This document shows, piece after piece, positions 35,726-47,560 of a stretch of 64,000 nucleotides of DNA (its first letter is position 1; the number at the start of each line of letters is the position of its first letter). Location: the NCBI RefSeq assembly GCF_002078875.1, contig NC_034419.1, forward strand, positions 19,469,516-19,533,515, read 5' to 3'. The notes below the pieces were generated by a model, which worked only from the letters and a program-made list of their open reading frames with translations, searched no databases and was not told the origin of the DNA. This DNA comes from Numida meleagris (lineage: Eukaryota; Chordata; Aves; Galliformes; Numididae). Both the position numbers and the translations under genes were made by a program.

Positions 35726-38700
35726 CGCTGGAGGGGGCGGAGCGGCTCGGAGCGGCGCGGGACGGATGCGGTCCTGCACGGCGCGGCCGTGCCCGTACCC
35801 GGCGGCTCCTGGTCCTCTCCCCGTCCTGCCGGGCTCTCGCGGCTCTGGAGGCCGAGCGATGGCGTTGGGTACCGCAACAGCAACAGCGGCGGGAGGGGAG
35901 CGGGGCTCTGCCCGTAGCGGTGCCTTGATTACAGGCGGCCCCGGGCAGCCAGGCCCTGCCCCGAGCGTGGCCACGAGGCAACGTGCAAAAAGTAAGGGAG
36001 GTGTGGGAGAGGTTTGCCAGGCACGTTTACCGCGAAGGCTGCTCAGCTCCCACCACGTTACCTTCTGCCTGGGGCAGCCTTGAAAAAATTGCATCAGAAG
36101 AGTGCCCCAAACGCAGCCGATGCCATCGTTCAACAAAGCAGAGCACATCTCCCAGCCCCGGGAGCACAACTCCCTGCGTCCTCACAGCAAGACATCTGTA
36201 TGTGGCCCTGGCCAAGCAGAGCAGCTCTCAGGGGTTACAGCACAAGGACACAACAGGTCCCCAAGTGGCTCTTGCTGCTCCCTGCGCGGCTCCCTGTGCA
36301 GCAGTGCCCACACTGCCGGCCTGGCAAGCCAGGCCTCCACAAGTCTTCCTGGTCCCAGCTGAGCTCAGACCACTGCTCTGCACAATGAATCCTTTTGTTG
36401 GTGTCTCTGTGGCCCAATGAATGCAAGGGGATTTGATGATTCACAGTTATTCTGCCAGTTTACAAAGAATAAACCAAGCCTGTTAAACAAATAATTTACC
36501 TAGCCTCAGCCTGCAACACAGAAGAGCATTCTGAGCTTCAAGCAGCCATCAGAAGGGCCAAAGAGCAGCCAGAGGCAGCAGCACTGCTGCAGAAGAGGCA
36601 CCCTGCATGGTGCCAAGGGCAAGCAGTGAGGCACACAGCAGCCACACATCCCCACTGCTCCGGCAGGGCCAGGGGAGCTCAGCTGCACGCAGGGGCAGAG
36701 CAAGCTGTGCTGGAACCTGGTGCATGTGAGGACACGGAGCACAGGGCTCATGAGGGGTTCTGCCTGCATGAGACACGTGCGGGACCTCTGGAGAGGAGCT
36801 GAGCAGGGCTGGGATCTGTTCTAAGGAGCTGGCTGTGGAAAAGGAGAAAGTAGCAACACACAGTGATTGGAGAGGAGTGTCTGCAGCATGCTACTGACCG
36901 CAGCAATTCACCTATCAAAGGTTCAGGAGGTAAACTCAGACTATCACAGGGAACTTGCACAATGCCCCCATTAACGCACTGCTGCTCCCACCGCACAGGT
37001 TGGGCAGTACCTCTGGCCCTCCGTGGAAGCACAGGGCAGCACCAGGGGCTGCCTGCAGTGCTGCACATGGGGAAGCAGAAGCCTGCAGTGATGCGAGCAA
37101 CATCCGCGGCCCTACCTGCCAGTGGGGCTGTCAAAGGGCTGGGGCTCGGCATGTGAGCCGGGTCAGGGTTTGCCTCCTGGAAAAGGGACGCCCGGAGCTG
37201 TGCCTGGAGTGGGGCTGATGGGGGGATGCCAAGGAACACTAGGAGATGTGAAGGAATTCTCCTCCAGGAAATCTCTGGAGATCGTGCCTTTGGGAAGTGA
37301 AACAGAGATCTGTGGTATAAAATAATGCCATAATTTCCCAAAGCAAGGAAAGTTAAGTCACATAGTAATTAATTACATGCCTTTAAAGTATGGAGATTGC
37401 AACTCGGTATTCTTTTGCAGCAAAGACCACTATGACTGGGGCCTTGAAAAAATAAACAAAACCCACACAGAGGGAAAGAGACTCACAGAAGATTTTTTAA
37501 ATATCCATTGCAGGGTGAGTTCTTTTCCCTGCAACACTGACCGATACCAGCAGTCAGCAGCAGCATGTTCTAGCAGCGAGCTGTGTCCCAGGCAGGCTCC
37601 GGCTTTCTCACCACATCGGTTCTGTGTGGCGGGCTCTGAGGTCGGCGTCTTGTAGCTGAGGATGTAAAACAACTTTTACCAAAACAATCTGCAATACAAA
37701 GGTGAAAGAAAAAAAAAAACAAAACAAAAAGCAAACATGACGTTATGTAATAGTCAGAGTTTTCTGTTTCTAAAGATATCACTGAAAATAAAGAAGCAGC
37801 AGTATCTGAGGAAAAATCATCCAGTCAGAAATTAAGGATCTTTGCTAAATATCAGAGTCTAAGATTGTTTGTGGGATTTGCACTTAAAGCAGCTTTGTAA
37901 GAGGAAGGATCTGATTATAATTCACTTTGTGACACCTTCAGCACAGGATTTTGTGTGAAGAATGGCATGGGATGGGATTTAATCGTAATAAATACTTCAA
38001 GCTTGAGGGATAGAGAACCCAGCAGTAACTATGGCAACGTGGTCACTCCAGTACGGCTAATGCAGATTACTTCCAGGGCAATAGCCTTGTGTGTGCTCAG
38101 GAAGCAGAGGTAATGTTTGCTTAAAGCAATTCCTAAATTAAGGAAAATTCTTGAGGTAGAAGCTGTCCTGCACTCTTTGTTTCCAGCGTCAGACTGTCAG
38201 CGCTTCGTGTCATGCCCAGAGTACACGGTGCATTCTGCAGGGCCCATTGGCCGCCAGCCCCTGGCCGTGCAGCACGGTGCCACTGGGGCTTGGGGGGCCC
38301 GGCTGACACAGGCCCTGAGGTGTTTGCCGGGCTCTGCACAGCGGTGTGCACGGCCACATGGACAGCTCGGCACCGCCGCCGTTACCTCCTGCAGGGAACA
38401 GCAGCGCCGGGTCCTCCCTGAACCGCGGAGCTGGGACCCAGCCCGGTGCTTGTAAGCTGCACAGGCATCTGCGGGGCAGCGCTGCTGGAGAAAGACGGCC
38501 ACAGATACATTTCCCAGAGTGAAATGAATTAGCTGGAGGCGTGTCATACCGGAGCTTCTTGTGCTGCGCTTTGTTGTTGTCAACCTTGTGCACTTTTTTC
38601 TGCCAGCAAAGTTCTGTTGTCTTGTTGTGTTAACAAGTAAGAGAACCAGTCCTCTCTCTGTGCCCTTTTTATCTGTGTAGCGAAGTGCCATGGTAGCTTG

Positions 38701-41700
38701 GCACTGACATAGCTGTAGGGATGTACCCTTTCTCTGCACCCAAAATAACCGCACATGAAAGAACAAAGCAGACCAGCCCTGATTTCCTTGTGCCTTAGGT
38801 TCTCCATGTGAAAACCCATGGAGGCTGTGAGGCTTTAAACATTGTTCAACCATTTGAGATGCTCAGACAAAAGAGGAAAGGAAAAAAAAGAACCAGCCAA
38901 CTGCTATTGCTTCTATCTATGGCTTTCTGACACAGCAGTTTTCCCAGCACAGATCTGCAGGCTGTCCCAGGAGCGCTGCTCAGCGTGAGCACAGCACTGA
39001 CACCAGGGCCCGGGGCAGAGGTCTGTCTGCAGAATGCTCCATGCGTCCACTGGCTGTGCTGGGACTCTTCTGGAGCAGTGATCTTGGGCAGCACCAAGCA
39101 AGACTTCCTGCGGCAAATTGTGATGAGAGCTAGTCCCATCTGTTCTCCGGGTTATTTGCATGTTACCTTCCCTAATGTCCACTGCAAATAAGCGTATTTT
39201 CACTGGAACTCCTCAGCGAGCGGGGCTTCTTTGCCTCTCAAACAGCTTGTGTAGGCGGGTGTCATTCAGGAGCCAATATATTCCTCTGAAGGTAAAGCCT
39301 CCCAGAGTTTGCTTTCTTTATTTCCTTTGGGCTTTCAACAGATATCATAAGTAGGATATCTTCAAAAATGTGAGCGTAGCATCTTCAAAAACATTACCAT
39401 TCAGAGAAGCAAAACAGAGCTCTTTAAGTAGAAGCCCATCTGACCACCTGTCTTTTTTGCTGTTACCATTGTTAAGCCTTTGTAGTAACAGTAGAACTCA
39501 GCATTACACTGGCCAATAATGCAAATCGCTGAGAAATTGAGAATATTTACTTGTGCCTAAAAGCATAAAGTATCATGATAAACAGCCCGCCAACAGCAGT
39601 TCTTTCCCGTAGCTGTCATTCTCCTGTGAGAGGCATTTGAGTCACAATCTACCCAGGCTTTGGCTATACAAGGCCAAAGTTGCCATGCACATTGCTTAAG
39701 TAGTTGTGAAAGGTCTCTTGCTAACAGTTTCCTGATAAAGATCTGTTACCTCTCATTTCCTCAGGGAGATTACAGAGACAGTGCAGTCAGAGCTGCACTT
39801 TCATTTCCCTGCTGCGCTGTGCAGTTTCTGGGGGTGATGCGTAGCTGACTCCTCAGGGAAGGGGTGCACGGGGTGCAGCGGAGCAGCAGGGGAAGGTGGC
39901 TGAGGATCTGCTCCTGTAGCATGGCAGCATTCAAAGCAACCTGCATCCTCCCTCCCAGAGCGCAATACTCAGAACTGTCCCAGCAAAAGGCCCTTGACCC
40001 AGGCTTTTTAGGAAGGGCATCTCAATATCTAATACCAGTGTGCGTCTGAAATTTGCTTGGCTATTGAAGTCCTGCCCGAGGGCAGGTGGGGGTGCTTTTC
40101 CCCGTACTGTTTAACCCTATAAGCAAGTGCTTTTGCACAACAGCTTTCAGGGAAAAGACACAATAATTTGTTTCTAGTTCGTTCCATTGCTCTACTTCCT
40201 TAGATTTCATGTTGTACTGAAAGCACCATGGCACAAACTTGTGCCTGGCCTCGTCACTCTTGTGGAGGGCTGCTGAAGCTGAGACTACCAGAGCCATACT
40301 GTTGTTTTCCAGCTGATTAAGAGTTAAGTAAATATGCTGAAGTCAACCCATTTCTCCCATGTCATTGTTCTTTGTCTCCAATTCCCACATTCTCTCCCTC
40401 TCCATGGACCATCCCACCGCGGCGCTGCCAGGAGAGGTGCCAGCCCCCGCCACCCGCCCTCCCCTGCCCGCAGCGTCAGCCTCTGTGTATGAGTGGTGCA
40501 GATACGCCCCACGCCAGCCTGGCTGCCTGGGGCTGCAAGGCCTCAGTACAGACCGATGGAATCTGATTGAATTGAATGTCTTGTCCTGATGGAATTTGAC
40601 CTGTGCTTTGCTAACAGGAGGCTGCTGTCATTCTCTTCAGACTACCTGCGCCCAGGAATGCACCAGTTTCGGTAGCAGCTCAAGTTTTGTGTCACCTCAG
40701 GCAAACCTCTCAGACCTCTGCGCGCTCTGCGTCCCTCGGTACAGCGACGAGCGCACGGTGAGTCCTGCGGAGAGCTGCCCTCGGCGTAGGTGGCGAGAGG
40801 CAAACGCAGAGCAACAGAACGTCTGCTCCAAGACGGCAGCTTCCACTGCCTCCATGCAGAAGTTCTCAACCTCGAACAGCTGAGGCCTGGGACCCTGACG
40901 ATGGCAGTTCCACCCGAGGCCTTATGGGTCATTGGTCACACTGCACTCTACCATAACGTGGTGATTTTGCACGTGTAGAAGTGAGCCCAGAGACACGGAG
41001 TGAATGGCCTTCTCGTGCCCGAAAAGAAACTGAGACTGCAGAGTGGGAAGAATGGAGCTAAAAAGCGGTGTTCCTTTAAAAACACTTTTAACATTCATGA
41101 ATTTAGATGAGCTCTGCTACAGTAATTGTGAATGTACATTTTTGATCTATGCCACTGGCATGAATTGAACTTTGACAAAAATGAATTTGCCAAGAACTGC
41201 TTGTTTCTTAATAAAGAATATTAAGGCTTTGGGGGTTTTGGAAAAGTATATGAGTTGTGACTTAAAATACAAGATGTCCACATGTCAAAGAAAGAAATCC
41301 AAATAATCTAGTAGTTATAATCACCCACTGGATTTAAATGAATTAATTCAATGTAATTGATTTCTAAGGGGAAGGAAGAAAAAGCAACACAGGAATCCTT
41401 GCCACAGGAAGGCATGATTTCTATCTGAAATCTAACACAATTAGTAGAGTAGGATTCAGTTACTGAAGGCAAAAAAAGAAGACAAATCAAGAGTCAATTG
41501 AGTTGCTGTAAAATTTAATATCTTGCTGTCATCTTTGTTCTTAGCACAGAGTTGCTGTAGCAACAGACCAAAAAAAGAACTTACATGAGAGGAGGAGCTC
41601 ACTGCTCTTTTAACAATGTCTTTTTATCATCCCTGAATTAGTGTTTATGAAAAATCAATCACATTTAGCAGTATCAATGAGTACAGACACAAGGCCAGAT

Positions 41701-42269
41701 CCTGCAGACGTTAAGTCTGCCATACAAAGAGCCGTTTTCAGCTCCACTCTGCAGGTTATATGACAGCAATTTTCATTTGTAGGGCTGAGCCCATTTTTAT
41801 CACATGCAAGATGCAGCTCCTTGATCAGTTTACACCAGCAGTGGCTGTGCACCTTGCAGATTAGGACTGCTTGTGACGATGCATCCTACAAATAAGAAAC
41901 AGATTTTCCTACCGCTTTCCTTCTGGGTGATGAGGCTCATGGAAGTGGGGCACAGGGATGCAGACAACAGCAGTTTCTGGGTTCATTGCATAAAGCAGAG
42001 CTTTCACAAATGTTTTGCACTCAAGTTCCGCTGAAGCCAGGGAACCACTCCAATGTGACAGTGGCTGCTGGGCACTGCCTTGCATTCTGACATCGGGGTC
42101 ACTGCTATTCATTGTCTGCAATTAATGTAGCACGTGTGATCGCTGTTTCTCCATCTGCAGTGCAAAGTTAGTCACTGTATCTTCAGGCACTTTGGGATCC
42201 ACAATGTGTAACCACAGCCTGCTTTTGTCATGGACCTGCTGCAGCCAACAGGCCCAGAGCTGCGCGGTG

Positions 42270-42745
42270 TGGGGTCTCCTGCCCGCGTGCCCAGCTGGGA
42301 CACTGCCCAGTACGGCCAGGGCACGGCGGTCCCTGTGCGCTGACACGCTCCCGCTCTGCGCCAGAATCCACTGCTGCACACCACGGTACATTTCCCTTGC
42401 AGGACGCCTGGCGTATCAGCCAGCAGCACACGGCCCCGGGGCCGTTAGGTTTTGGATCGCTTCCCACCCTCACTGCAGCCCGGTCACCAGCGCGGGCAGC
42501 GCGCGGCGGCGGACGCAGAGCGGGCAGCGTGGATGCCTGAGCCCTCGCCCCTTTGTTCAGCGCCCGCTCATGGAACCCCGCGTCGCCCCAGCGGGAGGGG
42601 GGAAGGAAAAGCCTGGGAAACTGCAGCTCCGCTGTGTGGCCCAGACAAAGCGGCATTGTGTGGGGCTCAGCGCTGCGTGTCGGGGGCCGGGGCGTCCTCG
42701 CGCAGCGCGGCCCAGAGAGGCGCACGGGGCGGGGGAGCTGCGCGG
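42270..42745. promoter_or_regulatory. Orphan intergenic CpG island
   Basis: About 475 bases are GC-rich and dense in CpG (for example GCGCGGGCAGCGCGCGGCGG), while the flanks are ordinary AT-balanced DNA. It lies about 7 kb upstream of the SRGAP3 island and 18 kb from THUMPD3, with no recognisable coding exon. Sox-like ACAAAG, CTTTGTT and CATTGTG sites occur inside. It may be an alternative SRGAP3 promoter, a lncRNA promoter or a CpG-rich enhancer. The sequence alone does not decide. Confidence 0.55.
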
Positions 42746-43527
42746 GGCCTTCTGTTACAGTGACAGCAATTGATGGAGGAAAGGGGCCAAATGGAAAACA
42801 CGCCTTTCATGGCGAATTCAGCCCTCTCATTAGAGCTGAATAAAGCCAGCCGAGGGGGCCTTCTCCTGGTGAAGCCCGGGGCTCCAGCTACATTCACAGC
42901 TTCATTGTAAATTCCAGCATGACAGTGTCATTTCCTGAAAGGAGAGTGGAAAGTTTGGGGCTTTTTGAAGCGCCCCTTCTCAGCAGAGCACGCCCGAGGA
43001 GGAAGCCCTTCCTCTTTCACGGCTCAGCCATGCCGCTCTCCAAATGTGCAAAAGGAGGGGAAGGAAAACGGTCAGGGCTTTTGCCTTTGTTTTTTCCTCT
43101 CCTCAGAGAAAGGCTGACCACAGAGGATCTTGCTTATCTGTTTAAGCTAGATTTCACCTGACAGAGGAGACTCGATTCCTGTTACAGTTTTCATGCTGCT
43201 TAGCACAATAAATAGCATTCAAAGAGAGGCAAGCACAAGAAGGAGAAGTGCGGTGAAGAAAGATGAAAAGAGAAATGTCAGCATTATCGTGCCCATAAAC
43301 GGCACAAGCTGCCACCAGCAGCACAAAGGAAACATGATTAACAGCAAAGGCCGGACAGCGTTAACTGTGTCGCCTGATCAAAGGCAGCTGCTGATTGATC
43401 ACCCCCAAACCAGGTCTGTGGGAGTCCTGGGAGGGCCCCTCTGTCTCACCCAGCTCCTGACTGAGCCGGCAGCTGTGGAGCGGGGCTGGAAGGCACTGGG
43501 GGAGCTGAGGGCGGAGGTGCAGCACTG

Positions 43528-44047
43528 TGCGGTACGCCCCAGTCAGAGGACAAGATAAGCCAGCAGGTCATCTTCCACTGGTTAAGGCTAATTCTAAGCA
43601 AACTGACCTAGCATCGTATCAGGTAGGAGAAGAATGAATACTTGGTATCCTTAACCAGGGCCTTCCCAGAGCCAGCCGGCCTTGAAGGGAACGTTAACAA
43701 GGAGACTTCAGGGACGTTGTCAGCTTGGCAAGAAAACCCATGATCCATGAATCCTTAGCTGAACTGCCTTCATCAGAATACTGCAGTCACACCCACGGCT
43801 CAAAAAGACCTCTGCCTGGGTGAAGTCCCTTCCCCTGACCATGTGCAATAGTGGAAGTATGGAGTCAGCCATGTTACAATTGCATGAAAACCACTGACCA
43901 TTCACCATCAGGAGAACAGACAAGAGCAGTACTAACTTGGTAACTTCTGTGTATAAATCTTGTGCAGATAGTTTGGTGCATGTGCTTCATCTGCAGGAGA
44001 TAAATAAGCAATGTCTTTCCTGAGTGTGCGATCGCTGCCTTACTGCA
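43528..44047. mobile_element. Solo LTR, family B (520 bp)
   Basis: The segment begins TGCGGTACG and ends CTTACTGCA. Its termini are imperfect inverted repeats (TGCGGTA versus TGCAGTA), and it is bracketed by the 5-base direct repeat CACTG at 43523-43527 and 44048-44052. Near the right end it has a TATA-like TATAAAT (43952-43958) and, about 50 bases on, a TAAATAAG stretch that could be a poly(A) signal. That is the order of U3, R and U5 in a plus-oriented LTR. It shows no clear similarity to family A and no internal viral genes. The boundaries rest on one copy, so they are less secure than those of family A. Confidence 0.68.
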
Positions 44048-47000
44048 CACTGGGCAATGAAGACGCGGTCTCCAGCGGCCGTGGGTCAGTGTCAGCCATG
44101 TTTGGAGGAGGGCCTTCGAGAGGCAGATGCATGCTCAGAGCCTGAAGTGCTGCATCTGGCCAAGGAAATCTAGGCCCTCCCCCAGTGTGGAGAAGCTACG
44201 AGGGGCACTGCTGGTGTCCTTGCGGTGGGCAGTTGCTCCTGGCAGGGCAGTGGCAGCAGCCAGTTGGGGAGGAATGGGAGCAGTAATTAAACCACCGCAG
44301 TGATTAGCTTGGGGCGCATCTGTCCAGGCCCCAGCTGCTGCCTCTCCTGGTTGTGGCTGCAGCACACAGAGCGATGCCAGAAGTGAAGCACGAGCAGCAA
44401 TCTTTAAAAGCAAAGCTTTGGGGTCTGGTTTTCAGAGCCCTGTTTGCTTCCCTCTGTTCCCAGCAACACTGTGCTCTAACCCAATTTCTACCTCCTCCAT
44501 CTCCCCGCTCCCGGGCTCCTGCTGCACCGCAGCTCTGGGCAGTCAGTGCGGTGGGATGCTGCCCAGCTGGGTGGCAGAGCTTCCTCATGAGGCCAAGCAT
44601 CCCTCAGTAAGCATGGGACTGAGCAGCTGAAGAAGCTTTCACAGCCCTGAGAGCTGAGGCAGGGATTTTTAGCAATAGCATAAGAACAATTTTATTTGCA
44701 CAGGTTCTTCTGGTTGCGGAGCCTGAACTCTGTGAAGAGGAATCGCTGCATTTGTTGGGGATGCAGCAACTGTGTGGGAGTGTGTCAGGAGGGCTCAAAG
44801 TCTTCTGTCAAAAACAGCAGCCTTGCTGTTTTTCAGTTGCACCCCGATGTTTGGTTTCTCATTTCCCTTTTTTTTAAGCTTGCCATGTGTATGCTGACTG
44901 TGCCTCTTCTGCAATTCTGTGAGAAACGAAGGTGGGGAGAGAACCAAGCTTCTGTTTGTCACCAAGTCCTCTCCTTGCAGGCACCTGGAGGGAGTTGTGT
45001 CACCATCCCTAAGAGAGATGTGTCAGCTCCAGGATGGATCGCTTCCTCCAGTGCCATTCCACGTGGCTCATATGAGTCTTTTCACACCAGGCCAGGAAAG
45101 ACCCCACATGTCCTAAGCACAGCCACGGCTGTTTCACAGAGAAAAAGCTGCACTGAGTTGTGTTGGCACTGATCTGGCACTCATTTCTCGTGTGCTAATT
45201 GTTATATTTCCTTTTCCTACTGTCCTCCTAATCAATAAGAAAGTCACAGCAGCGTATCCATTAGCTATTATTTAAATGTGTATAAATTCATAGAAGCTTA
45301 AACATATGTTGATACAAATATCTAAAGGAGGAAAAGAAAGAGGACAAAAGAAATATTGTCATAAGACAAAAAAAAGTACACAGCATGAGAAAAGCTAATG
45401 GCTTAACAATACTAGAACAAAAAGTGTCTGTGCATTTTTAACATTTGTGGTTATCCACCTTATGGAAAAGGACCACCATTCTAAAGCAAGCAGAACGATG
45501 CTCAGAGTAGAAGTCCCAGAGGAAGGATATGCTGAGTCAGACCTGCCCAGATGACATAGCGATGAAGCGCAGCTCCACTACCATCACTCATTCCCCAGCC
45601 CAAAGGTGTGCTTACTTAATAAGAGATGCCCAGGAGCAAATCCCTGCTTGGAGCTGAGAGGCCGGGGCAGTGTAGCTCTGCAGGGCTGCTCTGCCCAGTG
45701 CTGCACCCCACAGAAAACTTCCATCTGCTGCAGGCTGTCCAGAAACACAGCGAGAAACCCAGGTGCTGAGCTCTCTGAAAGTCATGAACCAAGCCTGAGT
45801 TAGCCAGCTCCAAAGGCAAAGCGGAGGTACAGCTTACTTGTTTTAATCCTCAACTTCACAGATAGCCAGATGGATTTAGAAAATACAGCAGTGACCTTGA
45901 CTACCTGCATGAAGTCTAAGAGCGAGCTGCACCTTCCTGCACTGGAATTTCACAGCATTGCAGTGGGACACCAAGTTAGCTCTCACTGCAAAAATATCAG
46001 CGAAGACATGATCCCAGAGCACTGGCACTTTGGAGATGTACATGGATGCAACAGCTCCCACGCCTGAGGAGTAGAACACGCGAGCAATGCAGGCATCCCC
46101 AGCAGCGCCAGCTGCGCGCTCACTCACAGCAGTGCCACGCGATGCTTCCAATCCAACTGGCAACTGCCGCAGCCACGCAATGACAACACAGCCTACATGC
46201 TCACAGCAATTCAAGGCCAGCTTTTCTCATCTGAGAGACAATATTTTGGGGGAGATTTTAATTTAAAATCACTTTAAAGGCTGGTGTGAAGAGAGAAGAG
46301 CTCTCTCTTTCTATTTAAAGTATTTCAAAGAGCTCTTTCATTCAGCTCTTGAGAAAGAGCTATGCCTGAAGATCCTGTCCTGACAAAAGGAAAATCAGAA
46401 CAAATGGGATAAGGTGAGAAAGGAGACAAGGAGACAGAACGTGGAATTGCGCACCGCTCAGTGCAGAGCCGCAGCGTGGGCCAAGCACCGGCAGCACTTT
46501 GCAGTGCCACAGGCTGCCGAGCACAGCACGGGTCTTTGGCTCTTCATGATCTGCTCCTCCTCAGCCTTCAGCTGCCAGGCAAGGCCAGGCCACCCTGCAG
46601 GACGCGCTGCTCCCACCCCACGCAGCAGGCTCACACCTGGACCGAGCAGCAGCGGCCACAAACGAGCCTCCCATCCCAACTCTGAGCCACCTCAAAGCCA
46701 CAGGGAAAATCCTGGAAAATGTAATCCTAGAGGAAGGGCTCAAGTGTCAAAGTCAAGCAGTACCCCAAGCTGTTGAGTATTATTGGCGTTTTCATTTTTT
46801 CTTAACAGAAAATTCATGAGTTTCACAGACTAACTTGTGATTCTCCAACGCTCACGGCCTGAGTTGCTGTATGGCACATTCGGTGTCACCAAGCCATACC
46901 CAGGAGCCCTGATCCCATTCTTGTCACTGGGTGCTGGTTTACCTGCACTCAGGGTATTCATTGTTCCATCCTTACTCTCTCTTCAGAGCAATATCACCTC

Positions 47001-47394
47001 AAGCAGCTCTGCTACTGCAGGCAGCTCTCATTCTCCGCCTCGCACTGCTTCAGGTTGCCTTGTCACATACCAAAAAGGTCAATAGAACTTTATTTCAAAC
47101 TCACCAGCATTATACTGGTAGACACACAGAGTGGGACAATATTATTTCTTGGATATATTTCAATCTCTCAGACAGAACTAAAAATTGATGCTTTCTTTAT
47201 ATGCAAGTTGGACACTACTTCTCAAAGGAGTGCTTGAAAAAATGTTAGATACCAAATGTTTAAAAACTCGAGCAGGATTATTCACAGAAAAGCCGTACCT
47301 GTATCCATTTTAAAAGGTGACCCTCCACATTGCTCCAGAAAAACGTGACTTTCCTTTCATCCCACAGAAGATAATTAAGCTTACCTAGATATTG

Positions 47395-47560
47395 TTTAAA
47401 AAACTCATTCATATCAGTTTCCTAAATTAAATCACTAATCAGATTATACTAATTGTAGTGGGCTGCTTATAAATTCATTTGAAAGGGTAATAGACACCGC
47501 GGGTTATGTAGAGCCTACTTGTAAATTAGGTAAATCATCCACACAGGTTTTCTGGACTGC
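47395..47560. promoter_or_regulatory. AT-rich block with a P3 paired-homeodomain site
   Basis: An AT-rich block with several TAAT/ATTA cores contains TAATCAGATTA at 47436-47446. That is an exact fit to the P3 palindrome (TAAT, three bases, ATTA) bound cooperatively by paired-class homeodomains. No repeat or gene explains the block. It is a candidate conserved non-coding element, by motif only. Confidence 0.35.

Larger units (their letters stand above)
34880..35960. promoter_or_regulatory. SRGAP3: CpG island, probable SRGAP3 promoter (contains gap)
   Basis: The sequence flanking the gap is very GC-rich and dense in CpG on both sides (about 34.9-35.05 kb and 35.63-35.96 kb), unlike its surroundings. 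It lies upstream of SRGAP3 exon 2, where the first exon is expected. Six head-to-tail GGGGC units at 35696-35725 provide overlapping GC boxes of the Sp1/KLF type. No TATA box is visible, as is common for CpG-island promoters. The transcription start cannot be placed because the core of the island is missing from the assembly. Transcription in both directions is possible but not shown. Confidence 0.75.

Noticed and set aside
34709..36169. Very long minus-strand frames (up to 486 codons) through the CpG island
   Set aside because: They are open only because they cross 580 N's. The visible parts are Arg/Pro/Ala-rich CpG-island translation with no protein family character.
38197..38853. 218-codon minus-strand frame upstream of SRGAP3
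   Set aside because: It is Arg/Cys/Ser-rich without family similarity, and several other frames over the same bases are equally open.
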